Assembly: GCA_039805905.1 (NCBI GenBank)
Contig: JBDIVM010000002.1
Location: forward strand, 186,001-250,000
Direction: 5' to 3'
Source of the DNA: Thermohalobaculum sp039805905
GTDB lineage: Bacteria; Pseudomonadota; Alphaproteobacteria; Rhodobacterales; Rhodobacteraceae
DNA length: 64,000 nt
Shown: piece after piece, positions 17,329 to 25,311 of the stretch
How the letters are laid out: each line of letters begins with the position of its first letter
Position numbering within the stretch: position 1 is the first letter of the stretch
Program-made: the position numbers and the translations under genes
Notes under the pieces: model-generated
The model's input: the letters and a program-made list of their open reading frames with translations, nothing else
What the model was told of the DNA's origin: nothing
Database searches by the model: none

Positions 17329-19419
17329 ATGCCGCGCCCGGAGATCCTGTTTTCGCTGTTCGCCGAGATCACCGGTCTGCCGGGGGTGGGGCCGAAGACC
17401 GCCCGTCACTTCGAGCGGCTGGGAATCCTGCGGCGGGTCGACCTCCTGTTCCACCTTCCCTCCGGCCTCGTCGACCGGCGCCTGCGCGACAGCCTGGTCG
17501 GCGTCGAGCCGGGCCAGGTGGTCACCGTGCTGGCCGAGATCGCCGAGCACTACCCGCCCCGCAAGAAGGGCCAGCCCTACCGGGTGCATGCCCGTGGCGG
17601 CGGGACCTGGTTCGAGATGGTGTTCTTCCACGCCAGCGCCGACTATGTGGCCCGTGCCCTGCCGCAGGGCGGCCGCCGCGTCGTCTCCGGCAAGGCCGAG
17701 TTCTTCGACGGGCGGCTGCAGATCGCGCATCCGGACCTGATCCTGACCGAGCGCGAGGCCGAGGGCATGCCCTCCTTCGAGCCGGTCTACCCGCTGACCG
17801 AGGGCCTGACCCAGCGCGGGCTGGCCCGCGCGGTCGCCGGCGCGCTCGCCCACCTCCCCGACCTGCCGGAATGGCTCGATCCCGGCATGATGGGGGCGCG
17901 GAGCTGGCCGAAATGGGCTGCGGCGCTCGATGCCGTGCATCACCCGTCCGCGCCGCAATTCCTGAGCTACGGTGCCCCGGCGCGCGAGCGTCTGGCCTAT
18001 GACGAGCTGCTGTCGCACCAGCTCGCCCTGCAGATCGCGAGGTCCCGGATGCGCCGGAGCAAGGGGCAGATGACGTCGGGCGACGGCCGGCTGCGCGCAC
18101 TGGCCGCCGCAGCCTTCGGCCATGTGCCGACCGGTGCCCAGTCGCGCGCGCTCGCCGAGATCGAGGCCGACATGGGTGGGCCCGAGCGGATGCTGCGGCT
18201 CCTGCAGGGCGATGTGGGGTCCGGCAAGACCTGGGTCGCGCTGATGGCGATGCTGGTCGCGGTCGAGGCTGGCGGGCAGGGGGCGCTGATGGCTCCGACC
18301 GAGATCCTCGCCCGCCAGCATGCAGCCAACATCGAGCGGCTTTGTGCAGCCGCGGAGGTGCGCATGGTGCTGCTGACCGGCCGCGACAAGGGGGCGGTGC
18401 GGGCCGAGAAGCTCAGCGCCATCGCCGGCGGTCCGGCGCAGGTGGTGATCGGCACCCACGCGCTGTTCCAGGAAGGCGTGGCATTCCGTGACCTCCGCCT
18501 CGCGGTGATCGACGAGCAGCACCGCTTCGGCGTGCGCCAGCGCATGGAGCTGACCGCCAAGGCACCCAAGGGCGCCGACATGCTGGTGATGACCGCGACC
18601 CCGATCCCGCGCACGCTGGCGCTGGCGGGCTATGGCGACCTCGATATCTCGGTGCTGGACGAGAAGCCGCCGGGCCGCCAGCCGGTCGACACGCGCCTGG
18701 TCTCGATCGAGCGCTACGCCGAGGTGGTCGAGCACCTGCGCGCCGCCATCGGGCGGGGCGAGCGCGCCTACTGGGTCTGCCCGCTGGTCGGTGAAAGTGA
18801 TACCGTGCCGCTGGTCGCCGCCGAGGAACGGCATCGGGCGCTAGCCGCTGCGCTGGGGCCGGAGAACGTGGCGCTCGTGCATGGCCAGATGCCGCCCGAG
18901 GAAAAGGACGCCGCCATGGCGGCCTTCCAGTCGGGCGACAGGCGCGTGCTCGTCGCCACCACCGTGATCGAGGTCGGGGTCGACGTGCCCGAGGCGACCA
19001 TCATGGTGATCGAGCAGGCCGAGCATTTCGGCCTCGCCCAGCTGCATCAGCTCCGCGGCCGGGTCGGGCGCGGGTCAGGTCGGTCGTTCTGCCTGCTGCT
19101 CTATGCACCGCCCCTCGGCGAGACCGCCCGGGCCCGGCTCGCGATCATCCGCGAGACCGAGGACGGGTTCCGCATCGCCGAGGAGGATCTCCGCCTGCGC
19201 GGCGCCGGCGATGTGCTGGGAACCGCCCAGTCCGGCGTGCCGAATTTCCGAATCGCCTCGCTCGAAGCCGATGCCGGGCTGATGGCGCTGGCCCGCGACG
19301 ACGCGCGGCTCCAGATGGCCCGCGATCCAGAGCTGGCGAGCCCTCGCGGCAAGGCATTGAGAACATTGCTCTATCTGATGGAGCGAGACGATTCGGTGCG
19401 CATGATGAAGGTCGGTTGA
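17329..19419 (+). CDS. recG: ATP-dependent DNA helicase RecG
   Basis: A 696-residue helicase that regresses stalled replication forks and processes recombination intermediates. An N-terminal wedge/OB region (about 60-160, beginning after GVGPKTARHFERLGI) is followed by helicase motifs: Walker A GDVGSGKTWVALMAM (about 292), DEQHRFG (motif II), MTATPIPRTLAL (motif III), and VIEVGVDVPEATIMVIEQAEHFGLAQLHQLRGRVGRG-type motifs V/VI toward the end. Length equals the family norm. It lies 31 bases after ligA. A SOS-type operator begins nine bases after its stop, serving the next gene. Confidence 0.97.
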   Translation: MPRPEILFSLFAEITGLPGVGPKTARHFERLGILRRVDLLFHLPSGLVDRRLRDSLVGVEPGQVVTVLAEIAEHYPPRKKGQPYRVHARGGGTWFEMVFFHASADYVARALPQGGRRVVSGKAEFFDGRLQIAHPDLILTEREAEGMPSFEPVYPLTEGLTQRGLARAVAGALAHLPDLPEWLDPGMMGARSWPKWAAALDAVHHPSAPQFLSYGAPARERLAYDELLSHQLALQIARSRMRRSKGQMTSGDGRLRALAAAAFGHVPTGAQSRALAEIEADMGGPERMLRLLQGDVGSGKTWVALMAMLVAVEAGGQGALMAPTEILARQHAANIERLCAAAEVRMVLLTGRDKGAVRAEKLSAIAGGPAQVVIGTHALFQEGVAFRDLRLAVIDEQHRFGVRQRMELTAKAPKGADMLVMTATPIPRTLALAGYGDLDISVLDEKPPGRQPVDTRLVSIERYAEVVEHLRAAIGRGERAYWVCPLVGESDTVPLVAAEERHRALAAALGPENVALVHGQMPPEEKDAAMAAFQSGDRRVLVATTVIEVGVDVPEATIMVIEQAEHFGLAQLHQLRGRVGRGSGRSFCLLLYAPPLGETARARLAIIRETEDGFRIAEEDLRLRGAGDVLGTAQSGVPNFRIASLEADAGLMALARDDARLQMARDPELASPRGKALRTLLYLMERDDSVRMMKVG

Positions 19420-19427
19420 ATCGAAAA

Positions 19428-19478
19428 GAACATTTGTTCTCATATTGTTCTTGCTTTTTATGCGAACATGAGTAGAAC
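19428..19478 (+). promoter_or_regulatory. LexA operator cluster (two perfect alphaproteobacterial SOS boxes)
   Basis: GTTC-N7-GTTC lies at 19436-19450 and GAAC-N7-GAAC at 19464-19478; both match the direct-repeat LexA box of Alphaproteobacteria exactly. A GAAC-N4-GTTC element (19428-19439), shaped like the LexA box of Gram-positive bacteria, overlaps the first. A possible promoter (TTGTTC 19434-19439, 17-base spacer, TTTATG 19457-19462) is covered by the first box, and the second lies just downstream near the expected start of transcription. This is the arrangement expected for tight SOS repression of the small gene at 19518. Confidence 0.82.
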
Positions 19479-19517
19479 ATCGTGGCAACACGTTGGAACA
19501 CCGATATGGAGGCCGCC

Positions 19518-19646
19518 ATGCCGATGCTTATCAGGGCCCGCAACTTCGCCATCCGCGCGCCGCGCGAGGCTGTCCAGGACGCGCTGGGTTTTGCCGGCCT
19601 CTGTCTGCTGATCTTCGCCGGGTTCACGGTTTCGTCCTGGTTCTGA
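19518..19646 (+). CDS. Small single-span membrane protein, probably SOS-induced
   Basis: A 42-codon gene. The ATG at 19518 has GGAGG (19508-19512) five bases upstream; that Shine-Dalgarno overlaps a more distal in-frame ATG at 19506, which argues against the longer form. The protein has a basic, amphipathic N-terminus (IRARNFAIRAPREAVQDA) and one hydrophobic helix (about residues 23-38, LGFAGLCLLIFAGF), ending SSWF. No homologue is recognised with certainty. The two LexA boxes upstream and the size and topology recall SidA of Caulobacter, a 29-residue SOS-induced inner-membrane inhibitor of cell division, but I see no sequence-level proof of relationship. It could alternatively be a membrane toxin-like peptide. 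Confidence 0.7.
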   Translation: MPMLIRARNFAIRAPREAVQDALGFAGLCLLIFAGFTVSSWF

Positions 19647-19865
19647 GCGCGGCCGGAACCGCGTATCCGCAATTTGCTTTCCTGGTCGCCTGCGGTCCAG
19701 GACGGGATGCATGGGATCATCGACTGTCCCCCCGGTGATCCCCTCGGCCGCGGTCACGCGGCCTTGCCAGCCGATCCGGGTTTCCCCACCTCGCCGGGTC
19801 CTGCGCGTCCCGATCCGCCTGGAACGCGACTGAGCCGCCGCCCGCAAGGGCAGGCGGCTCTTTTT
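19647..19865 (+). ncRNA. Structured untranslated region, possible small RNA
   Basis: This 220-base stretch between the small membrane-protein gene and a strong terminator has no convincing reading frame but several hairpins: a perfect seven-pair stem GGCCGCG/CGCGGCC with a four-base loop (19746-19763), a GATCA/TGATC pairing around 19708-19735, and the terminator stem itself. It may be a long 3' untranslated region of the SOS transcript or a separate small RNA. No known RNA family was recognised. Confidence 0.35.
19832..19865 (+). terminator. Intrinsic terminator with GCAA tetraloop
   Basis: The stem GAGCCGCC-GCCC pairs with GGGC-A-GGCGGCTC around a GCAA loop, followed directly by TTTTT. It is the strongest intrinsic terminator I found in the window and works only on the plus strand. 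It closes the transcript starting at the LexA-controlled promoter, about 390 bases upstream. Confidence 0.88.
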
Positions 19866-20103
19866 CTGAGAAATGACCGACGGACCCGCGCCTCGGTGCG
19901 GAACGTCGCGGATCGGCACGATCTCCGGGTCTGCCTTTGTGCAAGACAGATCATGCCGCACAAAGTACGCCGTCGGTCTCGACGGTGCCGGAACATCGAC
20001 AGAGGCGGATCCGGCGTGACAGGCAGTTCGGGCGGGGCGGCGGGGTTGCGAAGCGCGATGATTGCGGTTCGGGCAGGTAGGCAGCCTTCCCGCATATAAG
20101 ACG

Positions 20104-20176
20104 CATAATGAATATTATGTTAAATAAGAGAGCATCGGGATTCGCTACGCAGCGTAGTCTTTTGATATATTTAACA
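20104..20176. repeat. Nested inverted repeats in an AT-rich island
   Basis: Within an AT-rich patch (about 20093-20215) in otherwise GC-rich DNA lie three inverted repeats: CATAAT-GAAT-ATTATG (20104-20119), CTACGC-A-GCGTAG (20145-20157), and an outer pair TGTTAAAT/ATTTAACA (20118-20125 and 20169-20176) that encloses the second. The remaining gap from 19866 to 20323 shows no supported gene. The patch may be the regulatory region of the downstream CoA-transferase gene or a scar of insertion. Confidence 0.7.
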
Positions 20177-20323
20177 GAGAGTACCATCGGAGACTTGATA
20201 CAAGGAATCGTGGCCGATCAGCCCCATGATGGTTCGCCCGGGTGCGACGGGCGCGGTTCTCAGGCCGGGACGGCTTCGCTATAGCGGACGGATGATGTGT
20301 CCCTGCGATCCTCCGGTTCCGGC

Positions 20324-21523
20324 ATGACCCCGCTGCTCGACGGCATCCGCGTCATCGACCTCACCAGCGTCGTGATGGGCCCGTTCGCCACCTATCAGCT
20401 CGGCGCGCTCGGCGCCGATGTGATCAAGGTCGAGCCGCCGGGCGGCGAGTCGGTCCGCCAAATCGCGCCGGCGCGGCATCCGGGCATGGGCGGCATGTTC
20501 CTGAACGTGAACCGCGAGAAGCGCAGCCTGGTGCTGGACCTGAAGCGGCCCGAGGCGCAGGCGGCGCTCGACCGGGTGCTCGCCACCGCCGACGTGCTCG
20601 TGCACAACATGCGCCGGCCGGCGGCGCGGCGCGTCGGGATCGATCCCGAGACCGTGCGCCCGAAGCATACGCGCCTGATCCACTGCGCCGCGATCGGCTT
20701 TGGCAAGGACGGCGTCTATGCCGACGACGGCGCCTATGACGACGTGCTCCAGGGTCTCTCCGGTTTTGCCGCCGTCAACGCCCGGGCCGACGGCGAGCCG
20801 CGCTATGTGCCGCAGGTCGTCATCGACAAGATTTCGGGGCTCTTCATCGTCGAGGGCGTGCTGGCGGCCCTGATTCACCGCGCGCGGACCGGCGAGGCTC
20901 TGGCCTTCGAGGTGCCGATGCTGGAATGCGCCACCCATTTCCTGATGGTCGAACATTTGAGCGGGATGATCTTCGACCCTCCGCTGGGCGGACCCGGCTA
21001 CCGGCGGCTCCTGAACCCCTACCGCCGCCCCTATCCCACGAAGGACGGCTTCATCGGCGTGCTGCCCTATGCCGAGAAGCACTGGGTCAGGTTCATGGAG
21101 GTGGTCGGCCGGCCCGACATTGCCGCCGAGCCCTGGTTCCGCGACCCCGTGGCCCGCAGCGAGAGGATCCACGATCTCTGCCGCGTGATCGACGAGGCGA
21201 TGCCGGCCCGGACCACGGCCGAGTGGCTGGGGTTGCTGCGCGCGGCCGACATTCCGTGCGGGCCGGTCAACGCGCTCGAGGAGCTGTTCACCGAGCCGCA
21301 TCTCACCTCGGCCGGATTCTTCCGGACCGAGGAGCATCCGACCGAAGGGCGCCTCAGGGTCGCACGCCACCCGCTGGACTTCGACGGCGTTCCCGAGGAT
21401 GCCGGCCGCCCTGCCCCCGGGCTCGGCGAGCACAGTCGCGCGATCCTCACCGAGGCGGGCCTGAGCGCGGCCGAGATCGACGCGCTCGCCGCCACGGGCG
21501 CGCTTGGCGATGCGCCCGCATGA
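20324..21523 (+). CDS. CaiB/BaiF (family III) CoA-transferase
   Basis: About 399 residues from the ATG at 20324; a GTG at 20297 would add nine residues, and neither has a strong ribosome site. The N-terminal motif LDGIRVIDLTSVVMGP, GADVIKVEPPGGE and NREKRSLVLDLKRPEAQ are typical of family III CoA-transferases, which move CoA between carboxylic acids through an aspartyl-CoA anhydride; the likely Asp is in GAYDDVLQGLSG. The substrate cannot be assigned. It is monocistronic and converges on the malate dehydrogenase-like gene 18 bases away. Confidence 0.93.
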   Translation: MTPLLDGIRVIDLTSVVMGPFATYQLGALGADVIKVEPPGGESVRQIAPARHPGMGGMFLNVNREKRSLVLDLKRPEAQAALDRVLATADVLVHNMRRPAARRVGIDPETVRPKHTRLIHCAAIGFGKDGVYADDGAYDDVLQGLSGFAAVNARADGEPRYVPQVVIDKISGLFIVEGVLAALIHRARTGEALAFEVPMLECATHFLMVEHLSGMIFDPPLGGPGYRRLLNPYRRPYPTKDGFIGVLPYAEKHWVRFMEVVGRPDIAAEPWFRDPVARSERIHDLCRVIDEAMPARTTAEWLGLLRAADIPCGPVNALEELFTEPHLTSAGFFRTEEHPTEGRLRVARHPLDFDGVPEDAGRPAPGLGEHSRAILTEAGLSAAEIDALAATGALGDAPA

Positions 21524-21541
21524 GGCCCATGCCCGTTCCGG

Positions 21542-22645
21542 TCAGGCGCCCACGATCCGCTTCAACTCTGCCCGGTCGAGGCCCTTCGACTCCCCGGCCC
21601 TGAGCAGGCTCTCCCAGACATCCGGGGCCAGCGGCAGGCCGTCGCGCAGGCGCTCGGCCCGGTGGCGGCGTTCCGGGTCGCCGGGGATCAGGACCGAGGC
21701 CACGCCCTTCGCCGGCGGCGAGCCGCGGATGTCGGCGATGTAGGCCGCGACCGAGCGCGCCCATCCGTGGCCGTCGTCGAGCGCCTTCGGGTCGATGTAG
21801 ATCGACAGCATGCCGTTGTGGCTGCGGTCGGTTCCGCCCTCGGTGGCGGTGCCCGATCCGGTCAGCGCTCCGGCCAGCAGCTCGCAGGCCAGCGCCAGCC
21901 CCGACCCCTTGTGCTCGCCCATCGGCGACAGCGCGCCCGGGCCGGCGCGCGGGTCGTCCACCACGCCCGGCATCGCCGGTCCGTAGAGTGCGTCGGTATC
22001 CGTCGTCGGCCGGCCGTCCGGGCCGATGAGGCTGCCCTCGGGCGCAGGCTTGCGGCCCTTACGCGCCACCAGCACCTTGCCCTCGGCGACCTTCGACGTC
22101 GCGAAGTCCAGGATGAAGTCGCCGTCGTCGTGAGGTATCCCGATCGCCACCGGCGCCGTCGACATCCGCCGCGCCGCGCCGCCGAACGGGGCCACCAGCA
22201 CGCTGTTGCCGACATTGACGAAGTGGATCGAAACCACGCCTTGGGCGCAGGCGGTCTCGGCGAAGGCGCCTATACGGCCGAGATGACCGGCCTTCCTCAG
22301 CCCGATCACCGCGTGGCCGTTCAGCCGCGCCCGGGCGATCCCCAGCGCCACCGCCTGCGGGCCGACGGTCTGGCCGAAGCCGTGATGGCCGTCGAGCAGC
22401 GCGAAGCCGGGCCCGTCGATCACCGTCTCGGCACTCCGGCCGAAATTCAGGATGCCGCGCGCCTGCCAGGCGAGGTAGCGCTCGGTGCGGATCACGCCAT
22501 GACTGTCATGGCCGGCGAGATTCGCCTCGACCAGGTTCCGCGCGATGGCCTCGGCCTCGGCATGGCTGCCGCCGGCGGCGCGGAACACCCGAGTCAGCAT
22601 CAGCGTCAGCCCCGCCGCAGGAATCCTGATCTCGCCATCCGCCAT
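21542..22645 (-). CDS. Malate/L-lactate dehydrogenase family oxidoreductase (Ldh_2)
   Basis: A 367-residue NAD(P)-dependent enzyme of the malate/ureidoglycolate/sulfolactate dehydrogenase fold, unrelated to classical MDH. The start is the ATG of MADGEIRIPA; the open frame continues far upstream without similarity. Landmarks are NLVEANLAGHDSHGVIR with the conserved His, VSIHFVNVGN, APFGGAARRMSTAPVAIGIP, and GEHKGSGLALACELLAGALTG. It lies between CoA-transferase and glycolate-oxidase-like genes, so a 2-hydroxyacid substrate is reasonable, but identity is not certain. Confidence 0.92.
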   Translation of the reverse strand: MADGEIRIPAAGLTLMLTRVFRAAGGSHAEAEAIARNLVEANLAGHDSHGVIRTERYLAWQARGILNFGRSAETVIDGPGFALLDGHHGFGQTVGPQAVALGIARARLNGHAVIGLRKAGHLGRIGAFAETACAQGVVSIHFVNVGNSVLVAPFGGAARRMSTAPVAIGIPHDDGDFILDFATSKVAEGKVLVARKGRKPAPEGSLIGPDGRPTTDTDALYGPAMPGVVDDPRAGPGALSPMGEHKGSGLALACELLAGALTGSGTATEGGTDRSHNGMLSIYIDPKALDDGHGWARSVAAYIADIRGSPPAKGVASVLIPGDPERRHRAERLRDGLPLAPDVWESLLRAGESKGLDRAELKRIVGA

Positions 22646-22795
22646 GGTGTCGTCCCCCGCTTCTGCATCGCATGGAGGATATGCACGCCCCGCCCCGCGC
22701 CGCAAAGCCCCGGCGTCATTGCCGGCAGCGGTTTTTCCGCCCACCTTCGGGCCGACGCCCGGACACAGGACCGGGAGACGGCATACGGAGACGGC

Positions 22796-23728
22796 ATGAG
22801 CGAGCTTCGCGACACCGCGGCGGCCGGCGCGGCCGCGCTCTGGCAGGCCGCGCCGCCGGTGATCCGGGGCATCCTGCTGATGTGCATCGCGACGGTGTTC
22901 TTCTCGGCCATGCATGTTCTGGTGCGCTATGCCGCGAGGGAGGTGCCACCGTTCCAGATCGCCTTCCTGCGCAACGCTTTCGGGGTGATCGTGTTCCTGC
23001 CGCTGCTGGTCTCCGGCGGGCTCCGGTTCCTGCGCACCGAACGGCTCGGCCTGCACGCGGTGCGCGGACTGCTGAACGTGGTCGCGATGCTGATGTTCTT
23101 CACCAGCCTGTCGCTGACCCCGGTGGCGCGGGTGACGGCGCTCGCCTTCACCGCGCCGCTCTTCACCGCACTCCTGTCGGTCGTGTTTCTCGGCGAGCGG
23201 TTCCGGGCGCGGCGCTGGGCGGCGCTGGTGCTGGGCTTCGCCGGGATGCTCATCATTCTGAGACCCGGCATGATCCCGGTCGATCCGGGGGCGCTGCTTG
23301 CCGTCGGCTCGGCCTCGCTCTGGGCGGTGACGATGATCGTGATCAAGCTCCTGTCGCGCACGGAATCGAGCTTCGCCATCACCGCCTACATGAACCTGTT
23401 CCTGGCGCTGTTCTCGCTCGGGCCGGCGCTGTGGGTGTGGGTCGTGCCGCCGCCGGAGATGTGGTTCTGGCTGGTTGCGATCGGCGTGATCGGGACCGTG
23501 GCGCAGCTCGCGCTCAGCCAGGCGCTGAAGGAGACCGAGCCGACCGCGGTGCTGCCCTTCGACTTCCTGAAGCTGGTCTGGGCCGCATTGCTGGGATTCT
23601 GGGCCTTCGGCGAGGTGCCGGACATCTGGACCTGGGTCGGCGCCGCCGTGGTGTTCGGCAGCGGCTTCTACATCGCCTGGCGCGAGCACGGCGAGCGGGC
23701 GCGGCGTCCGGCGGCCCCCAAGTCCTGA
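22796..23728 (+). CDS. DMT superfamily transporter (EamA family)
   Basis: A 310-residue inner-membrane protein with ten predicted helices in two five-helix EamA repeats (about residues 20-160 and 168-300). The ATG has GGAG five bases upstream. FFSAMHVLVRYAAREVPPFQ and the end-of-helix motif TSLSLTPVARVTALAFTAPLF are typical. These carriers export amino acids or metabolites; the substrate is unknown. It converges with the FAD oxidase gene 13 bases downstream. Confidence 0.93.
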   Translation: MSELRDTAAAGAAALWQAAPPVIRGILLMCIATVFFSAMHVLVRYAAREVPPFQIAFLRNAFGVIVFLPLLVSGGLRFLRTERLGLHAVRGLLNVVAMLMFFTSLSLTPVARVTALAFTAPLFTALLSVVFLGERFRARRWAALVLGFAGMLIILRPGMIPVDPGALLAVGSASLWAVTMIVIKLLSRTESSFAITAYMNLFLALFSLGPALWVWVVPPPEMWFWLVAIGVIGTVAQLALSQALKETEPTAVLPFDFLKLVWAALLGFWAFGEVPDIWTWVGAAVVFGSGFYIAWREHGERARRPAAPKS

Positions 23729-23741
23729 CCGTCCGTGCGTT

Positions 23742-25169
23742 TCAGCGGCTTTCCGGCAGCAGCACCTTCCCCGGGTTCAGGATGTTCGCCGGATCGAAGG
23801 CCCGCTTCAGCCGCCGCATCAGCTCGACCTCGACCGGCGACTTGTAGTGCGCGAGCTCGGCCATGCGCAGCCGCCCGACCCCGTGCTCGGCGGTGATCGA
23901 GCCGCCGAACTCTGCCACGATGTCGTGCACGATACGGTTGATGCGCCCGGTCTCGGCAATCCAGCGCGCGTCGTCCCAGCCCGGTGGCGGCAGCGGGTTG
24001 TAGTGCACGTTGCCGTCGCCCGCATGGCCGAAGGTCATGCGCAGATGACCGGGATAGGCGACTTCCAGCGCCGCGTCGGCGCGGGCGATGAAGGCGGGGA
24101 TCCGCGAGACCGGCACCGAGACATCGTGCTTGATGCCCTTGCCGGCGCGCTTCTGCACCTCGGCCTGCGCCTCGCGCAGCTTCCAGAGCGCTGCCGCCTG
24201 CCCTTCCGAGACAGCGATGACGGCATCCGTCACCAGCCCGGCCTCCATCGCCGCGGCCAGCACGGCCTCCAGTGGCCCGCGCAGCGTGCCGGGCACCTCC
24301 TGCCCGGTGAGATCGACCAGCACCCGCCAGCTCCCGGTACCGGTCATCGGGTCGGCGAGGCCCAGGGTGCGGGTGGCGAGCCGGAAGCAGTTCGGATGCA
24401 TCAGCTCGAAGGCGCTGACTGCGTCGCCGGCCGCGTCGCGGAGCCGGGCGAGCAACGTGATCGCCGCCTCCGGGTCGCGGACCCCGGCCATCGCGGTCTG
24501 CCGGTCGCGCGGCAGCGGCCAGAGCTTCAGCACTGCCGCCGTGATGATCCCCAGCGTGCCCTCGGCGCCGATGAAAAGCTGCTTCAGGTCGTATCCCGCA
24601 TTGTCCTTGCGCAGCGCCCTCAGCCCGTCCCAGACCTCGCCCTCACCCGTCACCACCTCCAGCCCCAGCACCGTGGCCCGCGCGGTCCCATAGCGCACCA
24701 CATGGATGCCGCCGGCATTGGTCGAGAGATTGCCGCCGATCCGGCACGACCCCTCGGCGGCAAGCGAGAGCGGGTAGAACCGCCCGGCCTCCACTGCCGC
24801 GCGCTGGATGTCGGCGAGGATCGCGCCCGCCTCGACGGTGATCGTGTCGTTGAGCGGATCGACCACCCGGACGCGGTTCATCCGGGTCAACGACAAGATC
24901 ACCTCGCCCCCGGAGGGGTGCGGCAGCCCTGCCCCGGTCAGCCCGGTGTTGCCGCCCTGCGGCACGATCGGCGTGCGCGTCTCGGCGCAGATGCGAACCA
25001 GCGCCGCCACTCGTTCCGTGCTGTCGGGGCGGAGCACCAGCGGGCTCGTCCCCGCCTCGCCGTCGCGGAATGGCGTGCAATAGGGGCGGATCGCCGCCGG
25101 ATCGTCGACATAGCCGCCGGGGCCGGCGGCAGCCCTGAGGCGGGCGAGGGTCCCGTCCGATACCGGCAT
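23742..25169 (-). CDS. FAD-linked oxidase, glycolate oxidase GlcD / D-lactate dehydrogenase type
   Basis: A 475-residue vanillyl-alcohol-oxidase-family flavoprotein. The start at 25169 is chosen because GGAGG precedes it. The FAD-binding PP loop is PQGGNTGLTGAGLPHPSG; IGGNLSTNAGGIHVVRYG is the second flavin loop. The C-terminal half ends with the family motif TAEHGVGRLRM and RAFDPANILNPGKVL. It oxidises a 2-hydroxyacid and passes electrons to quinone or an electron-transfer flavoprotein; D-lactate, D-2-hydroxyglutarate and glycolate are all possible. It is divergent from the CoA-transferase operon at 25312. Confidence 0.93.
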   Translation of the reverse strand: MPVSDGTLARLRAAAGPGGYVDDPAAIRPYCTPFRDGEAGTSPLVLRPDSTERVAALVRICAETRTPIVPQGGNTGLTGAGLPHPSGGEVILSLTRMNRVRVVDPLNDTITVEAGAILADIQRAAVEAGRFYPLSLAAEGSCRIGGNLSTNAGGIHVVRYGTARATVLGLEVVTGEGEVWDGLRALRKDNAGYDLKQLFIGAEGTLGIITAAVLKLWPLPRDRQTAMAGVRDPEAAITLLARLRDAAGDAVSAFELMHPNCFRLATRTLGLADPMTGTGSWRVLVDLTGQEVPGTLRGPLEAVLAAAMEAGLVTDAVIAVSEGQAAALWKLREAQAEVQKRAGKGIKHDVSVPVSRIPAFIARADAALEVAYPGHLRMTFGHAGDGNVHYNPLPPPGWDDARWIAETGRINRIVHDIVAEFGGSITAEHGVGRLRMAELAHYKSPVEVELMRRLKRAFDPANILNPGKVLLPESR

Positions 25170-25311
25170 CGTGCCTCCGCTGTCGTGTCCCCGCTGTTCC
25201 ACACTCGCCCGCTCTTGCCAACCGGGACCACGGCCATATGATAGCAGCAGGGCCGGTTTTCCCAGCGGAAATCAGTCCCATCCGGACAGGATCACCAGGC
25301 GGATGCGGAGG

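Noticed and set aside
14850..17372. An 840-codon minus-strand frame opposite prfB and ligA
   Set aside because: High GC gives long antisense open frames; no similarity to any family, and ligA on the plus strand is unambiguous.
19951..20187. A 78-codon minus-strand frame through the AT-rich island
   Set aside because: No ribosome site and no family resemblance; the open frame follows from the local AT content.
21662..23728. A 688-codon open frame on the plus strand covering the malate dehydrogenase-like gene and the DMT gene
   Set aside because: The first 378 codons are the antisense of the dehydrogenase gene; the transporter homology and ribosome site start at 22796.
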